A stretch of DNA of 64,000 nt. Origin: Hymenobacter sublimis (GTDB lineage Bacteria; Bacteroidota; Bacteroidia; Cytophagales; Hymenobacteraceae). Both the position numbers and the translations under genes were made by a program. Location of the stretch: positions 2,169,501-2,233,500 of the forward strand of contig NZ_CP095848.1 of assembly GCF_023101345.1 (NCBI RefSeq), in the 5' to 3' direction. Shown here piece by piece: positions 43,753 to 54,685 of this stretch; the stretch's first letter is position 1, and every line of letters starts with the position of its first letter. The notes below the pieces were generated by a model. That model saw only the letters and a list, made by a program, of their open reading frames with translations, did no database searches and had not been told where the DNA came from.

Positions 43753-45324
43753 ATGCCCCACCCCAACGCGGACTTTCACCGCCTCCTGCTTGTGTGCCCC
43801 GTAGTTTTCCGGCAGTTGCTGCCGGGGTTGCTGGCCGTGCTGTTACTGGTCGGCAGGGCCAGTGGTACCTCGTGGCCGCGTCAGCTTACGGCAGCGCAGC
43901 AGATGGAAGTGGCCCCGGAGGCTACCTCGCAAACCAGCCTGACCGCCGTGCAGGCGCGGGCTTACGTTGAGGTGCTAAAGATGCGGCCCACCGTAGCCCA
44001 ACAGCTGCTGAGAGCCGCCGCGCCAACTGCCGCGGGCACTCTGCTAGTGCAGGATTGCCTGAGCATTACGGAATTGCTTGTTAGCCAGGATGCCAGCCGC
44101 TATCAGGTCACAATAGAAGCTCAGACTCAGCGGTTGAAAGTGTTGGAGAAAGCCGCGCCGGGCGCGCTGCCAGCCTACGCCCGCGCCGAAATTCGGCTGC
44201 ACCAAGCGGCGGCGCAGGTAGTGTTTGGCCATGAGGTGCAGGGAGCCTGGAGCCTGCGCCAGAGTTACCAGCAGATGCAGCAGGTAGTACGCCAGTACCC
44301 CCGGTACCTACCGGCGCGTAAAACGCTGGGCATGATGCAATTCTTTATCGGTTCGCTGCCGGAGTCGTACCGGTGGTTTCTGAAGTTGCTAGGGCTGCCG
44401 GGCAGCGTGGAGGCGGGACTGCACAACCTGCGCCTGGCCGCTACCCAGCCCAACGATTTTCAGTTGGAGGCGCGGCTGATTCTGGGCCTGCTGGAGGAAA
44501 CGTACTACAAGAAGCCGGATGCGGCCCTGGAATTAGTCGAGGGCCTGCACCGCCAGCAGCCTGATAACCTGCTCATCAGCTACCTGCTCATTAGCCAGCA
44601 TAAAAAGCAGCACCACACCGATGCAGCCCTGGCCGCTTACCGGACCCGCCCCACCGGGCCCGACTACCTGGCCCTACCTTACCTGCAGCACATGGCCGCC
44701 GACTTACTGCTTTATCAGGGCCAGTATGCCGCCTCGCTGCGGGCCAACCAGCAGTTTTTGCAGCAGTACCGGGGGCAGCACTACCGCAAGGATGCCGCCT
44801 TTAAGCTATACTTGGCCGCTTGGCTTAGTGGCGATGCGGCCGCCGCTGAGCAGTACCGCCAGCAGATTGGCCGCAGTGGGCGCACGGTGCTGGAGGAAGA
44901 CAACTACGCCCAGCGTTTTTTCGAGGACCAGCTCCCGCTCAATAAACTCCTTACCCGCGCCCGCCTCCAGATTGATGGGGGCTACTACCGGCCCGCCTTG
45001 CTCACCCTCAACAACTTCCGGCCCGGCGCCGCTACCCCCCTGCGCGACCGGCTAGAGGAGCCTTACCGCCGGGCCCGGGCCTGGCACCTGCTCGGCCGCC
45101 CCGACTCGGCCCGTCTGTTTTATGCCCGCACCATTGCGCTGGCCGGGAATGCTCCTTACTACTTCGCCCCGCAATCGGCCCTGCAGCTGGGCTACCTCTA
45201 CCAAGTGGAAGGGCAGCGTAACACGGCCAAAGTGTATTTCCAGAAAGCCCTGGCCTACCCCCGTCACGAGTACAAAAACAGCACCGATACCAAGGCCAAG
45301 CTGGCCCTGAAAGAGGTAGAGTAG
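43753..45324 (+). CDS. Secreted TPR-like repeat protein
   Basis: Encodes 523 residues from the ATG at 43753, immediately after a terminator, so a promoter must overlap the terminator or the true start is further downstream. Residues 17-40 are hydrophobic (FRQLLPGLLAVLLLVG) and act as signal peptide or anchor. The rest is helical with about eight TPR-like repeats (AYVEVLKMRPTVAQQLL, PDAALELVEGLHRQQPDN, PYYFAPQSALQLGYLYQVEG). A short segment near 195-225 resembles the DUF3808/IML2 core. Likely a periplasmic or outer-membrane-linked scaffold. Function unknown. Confidence 0.72.
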   Translation: MPHPNADFHRLLLVCPVVFRQLLPGLLAVLLLVGRASGTSWPRQLTAAQQMEVAPEATSQTSLTAVQARAYVEVLKMRPTVAQQLLRAAAPTAAGTLLVQDCLSITELLVSQDASRYQVTIEAQTQRLKVLEKAAPGALPAYARAEIRLHQAAAQVVFGHEVQGAWSLRQSYQQMQQVVRQYPRYLPARKTLGMMQFFIGSLPESYRWFLKLLGLPGSVEAGLHNLRLAATQPNDFQLEARLILGLLEETYYKKPDAALELVEGLHRQQPDNLLISYLLISQHKKQHHTDAALAAYRTRPTGPDYLALPYLQHMAADLLLYQGQYAASLRANQQFLQQYRGQHYRKDAAFKLYLAAWLSGDAAAAEQYRQQIGRSGRTVLEEDNYAQRFFEDQLPLNKLLTRARLQIDGGYYRPALLTLNNFRPGAATPLRDRLEEPYRRARAWHLLGRPDSARLFYARTIALAGNAPYYFAPQSALQLGYLYQVEGQRNTAKVYFQKALAYPRHEYKNSTDTKAKLALKEVE

Positions 45325-45369
45325 CGCCGCCCCTGGTATTACCTGTTTACTACCCCCACCGGCATCCCG

Positions 45370-45377
45370 TACCTTTG
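45370..45377 (+). promoter_or_regulatory. -7 box immediately before the pabB GTG start
   Basis: TACCTTTG, exact TAnnTTTG match, last base 5 bases before GTG at 45382, the same spacing as for the sulfatase gene (25774/25779) and rsmE (60912/60917). Predicts a leaderless transcript. Confidence 0.65.
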
Positions 45378-45381
45378 CGCC

Positions 45382-46653
45382 GTGCTTTCCGTCCCGCTTT
45401 CTGATCTGCCGATAGACTTTCGCGCCCGTGCCCTACGCTGGGCCGCCGGGTTTGCGCACTGTGCTTACTTCGAGTCGAACGAGTTACCCTACCCCGGCGG
45501 CGGCTTCCGCCGGCTGCTGGCCGTAGCCCGCCACGCGCCGACTACCCCAGCTACCTTGCCGGAGCTGAATGAGTGGCTGGCGGGGCCCGCTACTGTGGCC
45601 CCGCGTTGCGGCTTTATTACCTACGATGTCAAAAACGAAATAGAAGCCCTGCACAGCCGCAATGAGGCCGGTTTATCCTGGCCGCACCTGCATTTCTTCC
45701 AGCCCGATATCTGGCTGACCTGGCAGGAAGACGCCGTGGAGATTCACGCCCCGCAGCCGGCCGACCTCTACCAACAGATTCTCGCTACCCCTTTGCCTGC
45801 TTCCGTCGCCCCGCAGGTACCCGCGCTCCGCCCCCGCATGCTTCGGCCCGCGTATCTGGCGGCGGTGGAAGCTATCCGGGAGGACATTCTTAACGGGGAA
45901 GTGTACGAGCTGAACCTGTGTCAGGAGTTTTACGCCGAAAACGTGCCGCTGGACCCGGTGGATATGTTCTGGCGCCTTAATACCGCCTCGCCTACTCCCT
46001 TCGCCGGCTTCTATCGTCACCACGACCATTTTCTGCTGTGTGCCTCGCCCGAACGGTTTCTGCGGCGGCAGGGCAGCACGCTGCTTTCCCAGCCCATCAA
46101 AGGCACCATCCGGCGTGGGCCGACGGCGGCCCAGGACGAGCAGCAGCGCCAGACCTTGCTTCACGACGAAAAGGAGCGGGCTGAGAACCTGATGATTGTG
46201 GACCTAGTCCGCAACGACCTGGCCCGGGTGGCCCAGCCCGGCACCGTGCAGGTCCCTGAGTTATTCGGCCTCTACCCCTTCCGCCACGTCTGGCAGATGA
46301 TTTCTACGGTGCAGGCCCAGGTCCGGGCAGACCTGGGCCTGGCGGAAGCCCTGCGCGCTACTTTTCCCATGGGCTCCATGACCGGGGCGCCTAAGGTCCG
46401 GGCCATGCAGCTTATCGAGGAGTACGAATACAGCCGCCGGGGCCTCTACAGCGGCAGCATCGGCTACGTACTACCCTCCGGCGACTTCGACCTGAACGTG
46501 GTAATCCGCAGCTTGCAGTACCGCGCCGACACTGGCTACCTCAGTTTCCAGGTCGGCTCCGCTATTACCTACGACTCGGTACCAGAGCGCGAATACGAAG
46601 AATGCCTGCTCAAAGCCCAAGCCCTGCTAGAAGTGCTACAGGTGAAGTTGTGA
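45382..46653 (+). CDS. pabB: Aminodeoxychorismate synthase component I
   Basis: Encodes 423 residues from a GTG, chosen because the promoter box lies 5 bases before it and MLSVPLSDLPIDFRARALRW fits the family. Chorismate-binding enzyme that makes 4-amino-4-deoxychorismate for folate. The lysine in QPIKGTIRRG is diagnostic of PabB against PIAGT in anthranilate synthase. Catalytic residues continue in LMIVDLVRNDLARV, FPMGSMTGAPK, YSGSIGYV and the terminal SAITYDSVPEREYEE. No PabA or PabC gene is adjacent. Cytoplasmic. Confidence 0.92.
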   Translation: MLSVPLSDLPIDFRARALRWAAGFAHCAYFESNELPYPGGGFRRLLAVARHAPTTPATLPELNEWLAGPATVAPRCGFITYDVKNEIEALHSRNEAGLSWPHLHFFQPDIWLTWQEDAVEIHAPQPADLYQQILATPLPASVAPQVPALRPRMLRPAYLAAVEAIREDILNGEVYELNLCQEFYAENVPLDPVDMFWRLNTASPTPFAGFYRHHDHFLLCASPERFLRRQGSTLLSQPIKGTIRRGPTAAQDEQQRQTLLHDEKERAENLMIVDLVRNDLARVAQPGTVQVPELFGLYPFRHVWQMISTVQAQVRADLGLAEALRATFPMGSMTGAPKVRAMQLIEEYEYSRRGLYSGSIGYVLPSGDFDLNVVIRSLQYRADTGYLSFQVGSAITYDSVPEREYEECLLKAQALLEVLQVKL

Positions 46654-46777
46654 GTTGGTGAAACAGTGACTCTATCACTTAGTCGCTGCCTTATCCCTTT
46701 AATATTGCGCTAACTCTTAAACTCGCTAAATCACTCTCCACGTCCCTGCCATTCTGTCATTTTAGGGGTAAATCTGC

Positions 46778-46785
46778 TACCTTTG
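46778..46785 (+). promoter_or_regulatory. -7 box of miaB
   Basis: TACCTTTG matches TAnnTTTG, 46 bases before the ATG at 46832. Probably the promoter of the miaB - regulator - lptE cluster. Confidence 0.6.
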
Positions 46786-46831
46786 CCCTTCGTCTCTGAA
46801 CTGTGAAGCTGACGCCCGCCAGGCCTTTCTC

Positions 46832-48292
46832 ATGTCCCAACCGCTGATTACCCTCGATTTTCTCGATACCCCCGCCCTGCCCGTGCCTGCCGTAGACGCG
46901 GCTACTCATGCCCACGAGCCCTCGGGCGAAGTGCGCGTGAATCCGGCCACCCGCACGGGTCGCACCCGCAAGCTTTATATCGAAAGCTACGGCTGCCAGA
47001 TGAACTTCTCCGATTCCGAAATTGTGTCTAGCATCCTGTTTGAGCAGGGCTTCGATACCACAGAGGAGTTGGAAGGGGCTGACTTGGTGCTGCTGAACAC
47101 TTGCTCCATCCGGGAAAAAGCTGAGCAGACCGTGCGCATGCGCCTGTCCCAGATTAATGGCCATAAAAAGCGTAACCCCGGCCTGCTGGTAGGCGTGCTG
47201 GGCTGCATGGCGGAGCGGCTGAAAAGCAAGTTTTTGGAAGAGGAAAAGCTAGTGGACCTCGTTGTCGGTCCCGATGCCTACCGCGACCTGCCCCAGCTGA
47301 TTCAGCAGGTGGACGGCGGCCAGAAAGCCGTGAACGTGCTGCTGAGTCGGGAAGAAACCTACGCCGACATTACCCCGGTGCGCCTGAACAGCAACGGCAT
47401 TACGGCCTTTATCAGCATCATGCGCGGCTGCGACAACATGTGCTCCTTTTGCGTGGTGCCCTTCACCCGGGGCCGGGAGCGGAGCCGCGACGCCCACAGC
47501 ATCGTGCAGGAAGCCCGCGACCTGGTGGCCCAGGGCTACAAGGAAGTTACCCTATTGGGTCAGAACGTAGACTCCTACAAGTGGGCTTCTGAGGATGGTC
47601 TGGAGCACGTGAACTTTGCTCAGCTACTGGAGCGCGTGGCCCTGGTAAGCCCCGAGCTGCGGGTGCGCTTCTCTACCTCCCACCCCAAGGACATTACCGA
47701 CGAGGTGCTCTACACCATGGCCCGTCACGAGAACATCTGCAAGTACATTCACCTGCCGGCCCAGAGCGGTAACTCGCGGGTGCTCAAGCTGATGAACCGC
47801 ACCTACGACCGGCCGTGGTACGAGGATCGGGTGCAGGCCATCCGCCGGATTCTGGGCGAGGACTGCGCCATCAGCACCGACATGATTTCGGGCTTCTGCT
47901 CCGAAACTGAAGCAGAGCACCAGGATACGCTGAGTTTAATGGAGTACGTGAAATATGACATGGCTTACATGTTCTTTTACTCCGAGCGCCCCGGTACCCT
48001 GGCCGCCCGCAAGCTGGAAGATGATGTGCCGCTGGAGGTGAAAAAGCGCCGCCTGGCCGAGGTCATTGCCCTGCAGCAGCAGCACAGCCGCCAGCGCAAC
48101 CTGCGCGGGGTAGGCAAAGTGCACCAAGTGCTGGTCGAGAACTTCTCCAAGCGCAGCCAGGAGCACCTAAGCGGCCGCAACAGCCAGAACCAAGTGGTTA
48201 TCTTCCCCAAGAAGCACTACAAGAAGGGCGACTACGTGAACGTGCTCGTGCACGAATCCACGACCAATACGCTGCTGGGCGAGGCGGTATAA
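46832..48292 (+). CDS. miaB: tRNA-2-methylthio-N6-dimethylallyladenosine synthase
   Basis: Encodes 486 residues. Radical-SAM methylthiotransferase that converts i6A37 to ms2i6A37. First cluster: [26 protein letters not shown] and GVLGCMAER. Radical-SAM motif: [17 protein letters not shown] near 203. A C-terminal TRAM domain (about 425-486) binds tRNA. The QMN and SIREKA motifs distinguish it from MtaB at 28493. First gene of a cluster with the sigma-54 activator, lptE and secG, conserved in many Cytophagales as far as I recall. Confidence 0.97.
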   Translation: MSQPLITLDFLDTPALPVPAVDAATHAHEPSGEVRVNPATRTGRTRKLYIESYGCQMNFSDSEIVSSILFEQGFDTTEELEGADLVLLNTCSIREKAEQTVRMRLSQINGHKKRNPGLLVGVLGCMAERLKSKFLEEEKLVDLVVGPDAYRDLPQLIQQVDGGQKAVNVLLSREETYADITPVRLNSNGITAFISIMRGCDNMCSFCVVPFTRGRERSRDAHSIVQEARDLVAQGYKEVTLLGQNVDSYKWASEDGLEHVNFAQLLERVALVSPELRVRFSTSHPKDITDEVLYTMARHENICKYIHLPAQSGNSRVLKLMNRTYDRPWYEDRVQAIRRILGEDCAISTDMISGFCSETEAEHQDTLSLMEYVKYDMAYMFFYSERPGTLAARKLEDDVPLEVKKRRLAEVIALQQQHSRQRNLRGVGKVHQVLVENFSKRSQEHLSGRNSQNQVVIFPKKHYKKGDYVNVLVHESTTNTLLGEAV

Positions 48293-48467
48293 CATTCTGA
48301 CGTCCTGGGCGTAACGCCGGGCCTTCCTTGCCGGCCTGCGGTTACTACGGTACGGCTGGCCGGCGAACCGAACTGTGCCCAGCCATGCTCAGGATGCTAT
48401 TTGTTCTGCCCTCTCCAAAATAAACTGCGCCGCTTTTCGTCTTCCCCACGAACACCCCTCCTCGACC

Positions 48468-49799
48468 TTGACTCCTTCCGAAATACAATCCATCAAGCAG
48501 CGCTTTGGCATTATTGGTAATGCCCCTTCGCTGAATTACGCTATCCAGGTAGCCGCGCAGGTTGCTCCTACGGATATGACGGTGCTCATCACTGGGGAAA
48601 GCGGCTCGGGCAAGGAGTCCTTTTCAAAGATTATCCACGCCCTTTCCCCGCGCAAGCACGGGCAGTTCATTGCCATCAACTGCGGCGCTATTCCCGAGGG
48701 CACCATTGACTCTGAGCTGTTTGGCCACGAAAAGGGCTCATTTACGGGGGCGCAGGAAGCCCGCAAAGGCTACTTTGAGGTAACCAACGGTGGCACCATT
48801 TTCCTCGACGAAATTGGGGAAATGCCCCTGGGCACCCAGGCCCGCCTGCTACGGGTGCTAGAAAACGGGGAGTTTATTCGGGTGGGCTCCTCGAAAGTAC
48901 AGAAGACCGATGTGCGGGTAGTGGCTGCTACCAACGTGAATTTGCTGGATGCCGTGCGCGAAGGCCGCTTCCGCGAGGACCTGTACTACCGCCTCAACAC
49001 CGTGCCCATCACGGTTCCACCATTGCGTGAACGAGGCGATGATATCTATCTATTATTCAGAAAGTTTGCTACCGACTTTGCTGATCGTTACCGGGTAAAG
49101 CCGATCAATCTTACCCCGGATGCCGTGCAGGAATTGCAGCGCTTCCGCTTTCCCGGCAACATTCGCCAGCTTAAGAACGTGGCCGAGCAGATGTCGGTGC
49201 TAGAGACGGAGCGGGAAGTGGATGCGCGCCGCTTGCGCACCTACCTGCCCGCCGACCAAAGCAGCCGCCTGCCCATGCTAGTGCACGCGGCCGGCTCCGC
49301 CACCGACGGGGCCGGCAACGCCTACTCGGAGCGGGACCTGCTCTACAAGGTCCTCTTTGACATGCGCCGCGACATGACGGACCTGAAGAAGCTGGTCTTG
49401 GACCTGGCCGGCGGTGGCCGGCCCCACGAGGCCCAGGAGCTGCTGCGCCAAAACAGTCACCTGTTCTCGAGCGTGAACGTGGCGCCCTACGAGGGAGGCG
49501 CTGCGGCCCGCCCGTTGCGCCAGCCTTCCCCCGACACGGGAGGCAACGAATACATCCTCCACTCGCGCGACCTGACAGTGGACGACTCAGCTGACTATGA
49601 GGAAGAAGCGCAACGAGTAGAGGATATTCCGCATGAAACGGAGGAAGAAACGTTGAGTCTGGAGGCTAAGGAAAAGGAAATGATTATCAAGGCCCTGAAA
49701 AAGCACAACAACAAACGCAAATACGCCGCCCACGACTTGGGCATTTCCGAGCGCACACTCTACCGCAAACTCAAACAATATGATCTGGAACAAGCGTAA
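48468..49799 (+). CDS. Sigma-54 dependent Fis-family activator without sensory domain
   Basis: Encodes 443 residues from a TTG at 48468, chosen because conserved homology begins at TPSEIQSIKQRFGIIGN; an ATG at 48375 would add 31 non-conserved residues. AAA+ domain about 15-260: Walker A GESGSGKES at 43-51, the sigma-54 contact loop GSFTGA at 90-95 (consensus GAFTGA), Walker B GGTIFLDEIGEMP. Fis-type helix-turn-helix at the end (KYAAHDLGISERTLYRKLKQY). There is no receiver or ligand domain; a 135-residue linker of unknown character lies between AAA+ and HTH. The gene overlaps lptE by 20 bases. It may activate the sigma-54 type promoter at 52612. Confidence 0.93.
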   Translation: MTPSEIQSIKQRFGIIGNAPSLNYAIQVAAQVAPTDMTVLITGESGSGKESFSKIIHALSPRKHGQFIAINCGAIPEGTIDSELFGHEKGSFTGAQEARKGYFEVTNGGTIFLDEIGEMPLGTQARLLRVLENGEFIRVGSSKVQKTDVRVVAATNVNLLDAVREGRFREDLYYRLNTVPITVPPLRERGDDIYLLFRKFATDFADRYRVKPINLTPDAVQELQRFRFPGNIRQLKNVAEQMSVLETEREVDARRLRTYLPADQSSRLPMLVHAAGSATDGAGNAYSERDLLYKVLFDMRRDMTDLKKLVLDLAGGGRPHEAQELLRQNSHLFSSVNVAPYEGGAAARPLRQPSPDTGGNEYILHSRDLTVDDSADYEEEAQRVEDIPHETEEETLSLEAKEKEMIIKALKKHNNKRKYAAHDLGISERTLYRKLKQYDLEQA

Positions 49800-50313
49800 T
49801 TGGGTAGCAGGAATGGTGATTCTGCTCCTGCTGCCCCTGCTGAGCGGCTGCGGGGTATACTCGTTCAATGGCACCTCTATCGACCCGAACGTCGAGACGA
49901 TTTCCATTGCGACGTTCGCCAACAACTCGAACAACGGGCCGTCCTTCCTACCCCAGCGGTTCACTGAGGACTTCAAGGATTACTTTCAGCGGAACACCAC
50001 GCTTAAGCTGGTGCCGCGCGACGGCGACTTGCAGTTTGAGGGTCAGATAATTGCCTATGATTTTGCCCCCGCTGCTATTCAGCAGCAGAACGGCCAAGAC
50101 TTGGCAGGTGCCAACCAGCTCACCATTCAGGTGCGGGTGAAATTCACCAATACCAAGGACCCCAAGCAGGACTTCGAGGAAACCCTGCAAACAACGAACC
50201 CCTTCCCCGCCACCCGCGACATCACCAGCATCAACAACGACCCAGCGGCCCTGCGGCTCCTGTTCCGCAACATTATTACTGATGCCTTCAACAAATCGGT
50301 AGCCAACTGGTAA
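49780..50313 (+). CDS. lptE: LPS assembly lipoprotein LptE-family
   Basis: Encodes 177 residues. The N-terminus NWVAGMVILLLLPLLSGCGVYSF has a lipobox with Cys25, so it is a lipoprotein. The following part, SIDPNVETISIATFANNSNNGP and PQRFTEDFKDYFQRNTTLKLV, is the LptE core fold. LptE plugs the LptD barrel and helps insert lipopolysaccharide in the outer membrane. It overlaps the activator gene by 20 bases. Bacteroidota LptE is recognisable mainly by the NGTSIDP region and lipobox. Confidence 0.9.
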   Translation: MIWNKRNWVAGMVILLLLPLLSGCGVYSFNGTSIDPNVETISIATFANNSNNGPSFLPQRFTEDFKDYFQRNTTLKLVPRDGDLQFEGQIIAYDFAPAAIQQQNGQDLAGANQLTIQVRVKFTNTKDPKQDFEETLQTTNPFPATRDITSINNDPAALRLLFRNIITDAFNKSVANW

Positions 50314-50493
50314 GCCCGCACCCGCAGGGTATCTTCCCCAGCCAGCGCCGAGGGCGGGAAGTAGGTTTCTGTTGAAATTGGCGCACCTTTGCAGCCCGGT
50401 TTACGGGCGACTTGGCCCCTGGCTACCCGTTAGCTGACGCCAAAAGAGCTTCGACTTTTCCGCCTGGCTTCACTCTTTAGTCTTTTTCCTGCT

Positions 50494-51936
50494 ATGACCC
50501 GCGCGTCGCTACTGCACATTCTGGACCACGTTAACGGGATTTCGGATACCGAAGTCCGGGAGCTGGAGCAGTTGGCGGCCACGTTTCCGTACTGCCAAAC
50601 GGCGCATGTGCTGCTGGCCAAGGCGGCCCACGACCGGGGCAGCATGCTGGCCAACCAGCGTTTGCGTCGGGCGGCTACCTACGCCGCCGACCGGGAACTG
50701 CTGCGGCAATTGCTGGAGCAGCCCGCCGCTGCAGCCCCGGCGCCCGTGCCGGATTCCGTGGCGCCCAGCGTCAGCACAACGGCCGTAGCCGCCGTAACGG
50801 CAGATATTCCCGCCGAGGTGCAGGCAGAGGCCTTGCTAGTTACTTCTCAGCTTACCCCTACCGAGGATAGCACCCAAGACAGGCCAACGCAGGATGACCC
50901 CGCCAGTATCAGTGCTGATATTTTGCCGAGCTCAGATGCTCAGAGCGGAGGCGAGGTAGCAGTTATTCAGACAGAGGAGCGGAGCGCGCCGGAGCAAAAT
51001 GCTGAGTTAATTGACGAGCCAGAAACTCAAAGCGTCTACAGCGAAGTTTCTGGCGAAGAAGAACTTACTAAAGAATCCGATTCGCTAGTAGATGATGATT
51101 CTTATTTGGCGCCTACTCCAGTCCTATCGGAGGGAGAAAATTCAGCTTTCGTAGCAGACGCGCCTGTAACTACCCCCAAGGCACCTGCTGCAACGGACGA
51201 GGCTGAGAATTCTTCTGAGTCCAGAAGCATTGGTTTTGAGGCGGAACCGGAGCAAGAAGTTATAGCCGAAAACGATACACCTTCTCCCGACGGCTTACTA
51301 CCGGCCGTGGCGCCTCCCATTCGGCCGCCGGTAGAAGCCGGGATTTCCCGCTTTGAGTTTGGCCTTATTGAGCCGGAGCTACCAGCCCCTTCTGGGTACC
51401 GCTTGCCCGAGCTGGATGAGGAAGCTGACGAAGAGCCGGAACTGCCAACCCTGGCGGCTTTTGCTGCGGCGCCCCCCGTGGTTACCGCGCCCTTCCGCGC
51501 CGACGAGGACCTGGGATATGCACTAGGCGCGGGGAGCCGCCTGGGCTACGACCTGCAAGCCCACGATGGCTATACGCTTGACTTACCGTTAGATGCGTTT
51601 TTTGAGCCTGATGCCTTATTGCTGGCTCATCTGAAGCAGCACCAGCCCAAACCCTCCGCTTCTTCCCTGGACCTGATTAATCGGTTCCTGAAAACGCAGC
51701 CCCGCATCAAAACCCCGGCGGGCGTCCCCCTACCGGCCGAGGAACAGATGGACTTATCCGTCCGCAGTACGAGTCCGGCGCCGGCGCTGGCTTCTGAAAG
51801 CCTGGCCAAAATCATGGTTCGGCAGGGCAAAAAGGATAAGGCCATTGAAATATATGAACGCCTGATGGAACGGCAGCCGGAAAAAAAGGCGTACTTTGCC
51901 GAGCAAATTCAACAACTGCAACAACCTTCGGAGTAG
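50494..51936 (+). CDS. Unknown protein with acidic disordered middle
   Basis: Encodes 480 residues. Residues 1-75 are a conserved-looking helical start (LLHILDHVNGISDTEVRELEQLAATFPYCQTAHVLLAKAAHD). Residues 80-330 are strongly acidic and low-complexity, probably disordered. Residues 370-480 have a conserved end with LDLINRFLKTQPRI, SLAKIMVRQGKKDKAIEIYERL and QPEKKAYFAEQIQQL, a TPR-like helix. The secG start codon follows the stop directly, so both are co-transcribed. Position between lptE and secG suggests an envelope or secretion role; the exact function is unknown. Confidence 0.72.
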   Translation: MTRASLLHILDHVNGISDTEVRELEQLAATFPYCQTAHVLLAKAAHDRGSMLANQRLRRAATYAADRELLRQLLEQPAAAAPAPVPDSVAPSVSTTAVAAVTADIPAEVQAEALLVTSQLTPTEDSTQDRPTQDDPASISADILPSSDAQSGGEVAVIQTEERSAPEQNAELIDEPETQSVYSEVSGEEELTKESDSLVDDDSYLAPTPVLSEGENSAFVADAPVTTPKAPAATDEAENSSESRSIGFEAEPEQEVIAENDTPSPDGLLPAVAPPIRPPVEAGISRFEFGLIEPELPAPSGYRLPELDEEADEEPELPTLAAFAAAPPVVTAPFRADEDLGYALGAGSRLGYDLQAHDGYTLDLPLDAFFEPDALLLAHLKQHQPKPSASSLDLINRFLKTQPRIKTPAGVPLPAEEQMDLSVRSTSPAPALASESLAKIMVRQGKKDKAIEIYERLMERQPEKKAYFAEQIQQLQQPSE

Positions 51937-52347
51937 ATGTACTACGCTCTTATTGCCCTGATTCTTCTTGTTTGCCTGCTGCTGGCCCTCGTGGTGCTGG
52001 CTCAAAACCCCAAAGGGGGCGGAATTTCCAGCCAGTTTGGAGCTGGTGGTGCTGCCCAACTCATGGGAGTAAAACGCACCGGTGACTTGCTGGAAAAGCT
52101 GACCTGGGGGTTTGCCATTGGATTGATGATTCTGAGCCTGGGCACCCACGTTATCGGCGGTGCTTCCGAAGCTGGTCCGGCCCGGAGCGTAAACCAGCAA
52201 AAAGCCCTGGAAACACGCATTCCAGCTACATCAGCACCGGTTGGTCCAGGTGCGGGCGCTCCTGGCACTCCTGGTGCTGCAGCCCCCGCTGGTGCCCCGA
52301 CCGCGCCGGCCACTGCTCCCGCGACGCAGCCTACCCCAGCTCAGTAG
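51937..52347 (+). CDS. secG: Preprotein translocase subunit SecG
   Basis: Encodes 136 residues. Two membrane helices (about 3-22, ALIALILLVCLLLALVVLAQNPKGGG; and 54-72, LTWGFAIGLMILSLGTHV) with the conserved cytoplasmic loop KGGGISSQFGAGGAAQLMG between them, as in SecG of the SecYEG channel. The C-terminal 60 residues are a proline/alanine-rich tail, longer than in E. coli. It starts directly after the upstream stop codon (TAG-ATG). A long terminator follows before groES. Confidence 0.95.
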   Translation: MYYALIALILLVCLLLALVVLAQNPKGGGISSQFGAGGAAQLMGVKRTGDLLEKLTWGFAIGLMILSLGTHVIGGASEAGPARSVNQQKALETRIPATSAPVGPGAGAPGTPGAAAPAGAPTAPATAPATQPTPAQ

Positions 52348-52355
52348 CATAACCT

Positions 52356-52413
52356 GTCAGCAAACAAAAAGCCGGCGGCTCCTTCCAGAGTCGCCGGCTT
52401 TTTGTTTGCTGAC
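52356..52413. terminator. Long hairpin terminator after secG
   Basis: Arms 52356-52377 and 52392-52413 are perfectly complementary over 22 bases; the 14-base loop is partly paired. A and T runs inside the stem. Separates the lptE-secG unit from groESL. Confidence 0.85.
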
Positions 52414-52532
52414 AATTTCCTGAATGGAAGCACACTAGCCCCCATAGCCCCGAATTTTCTACCTGTCTATTTCCAACCCTGGCCCATGCGTAGCGTACAG
52501 CGGCGCGGGAGTGAACGAACAGGGAACTTTTT

Positions 52533-52546
52533 TGTCAGCTCTGACA
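52533..52546 (+). promoter_or_regulatory. Dyad upstream of groESL (candidate activator site 1)
   Basis: TGTCAG-CT-CTGACA, perfect 6+6 arms, about 66 bases upstream of the predicted -24 element. The same TGTCAG occurs in the second dyad at 52593-52609, suggesting a common binding protein. Confidence 0.5.
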
Positions 52547-52592
52547 CCCTGTGCGTGCAAACCTGACCGAAACAAGGCCTAAATCGTTCATT

Positions 52593-52609
52593 CTGTCAGG
52601 TTACGACAG
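52593..52609 (+). promoter_or_regulatory. Dyad directly upstream of the sigma-54 box (candidate activator site 2)
   Basis: CTGTC-N7-GACAG. It ends 3 bases before the -24 element and includes TGTCAG, as in the dyad at 52533. Confidence 0.5.
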
Positions 52610-52611
52610 GC

Positions 52612-52627
52612 TGGCACAAGAAGTGCA
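52612..52627 (+). promoter_or_regulatory. Sigma-54-type promoter of groESL
   Basis: TGGCAC-N5-GTGCA: compared with the consensus TGGCAC-N5-TTGCA it has one mismatch. The invariant GG (52613-52614) and GC (52625-52626) have the exact 10-base spacing. Transcription would begin near 52638, leaving a leader of about 43 bases before the groES ATG. No TAnnTTTG box and no CIRCE-type inverted repeat was seen in this gap. Confidence 0.62.
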
Positions 52628-52680
52628 GCACCGGGCTCACCGTCTTACTTCAAGTAAACCTTTTAACCAAAACGTACAAT

Positions 52681-52971
52681 ATGTCGCTTAGCATCAAACC
52701 GCTGGCTGACCGCGTTATCATCGCGCCCGCCGCTGCCGAGGAGAAAACCAAATCGGGTATTATCATCCCCGACACGGCCAAGGAGAAACCCCAGCGTGGC
52801 GAAGTAGTTGCCGTAGGCGAAGGCAAGGTGGCCGACAACGGAACCACTATCAAGCCTCAGGTACAAGCTGGTGACCAAGTGCTGTACGGCAAATACGCCG
52901 GCACCGAAATCACCGTGGATGGTCAGGACTACCTCATCATGAAGGAGTCGGACATCTTCGCCGTACTGTAA
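52681..52971 (+). CDS. groES: Co-chaperonin GroES
   Basis: Encodes 96 residues with the GroES beta-barrel: [27 protein letters not shown] with the mobile loop following, GEVVAVGEG and the final [12 protein letters not shown]. It caps GroEL and together they fold substrate proteins with ATP. Standard length. First gene of the groESL operon, 40 bases before groEL. A sigma-54-like promoter lies 54-69 bases upstream. Confidence 0.97.
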   Translation: MSLSIKPLADRVIIAPAAAEEKTKSGIIIPDTAKEKPQRGEVVAVGEGKVADNGTTIKPQVQAGDQVLYGKYAGTEITVDGQDYLIMKESDIFAVL

Positions 52972-52990
52972 GCTTTTCCTTCCTCCCTGA

Positions 52991-54649
<1,659 letters not shown>

Positions 54650-54685
54650 TCAGCTCCCGGCCAGCTTCGCTGACCACGTAAAAAC

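Noticed and set aside
46654..46777. Possible repeat in the gap before miaB
   Set aside because: It contains short similar words (GTGACTCTATCAC) but no long inverted ends as in the other elements.
52414..52680. CIRCE (HrcA) operator before groES
   Set aside because: No TTAGCACTC-N9-GAGTGCTAA-like repeat is visible in the gap.
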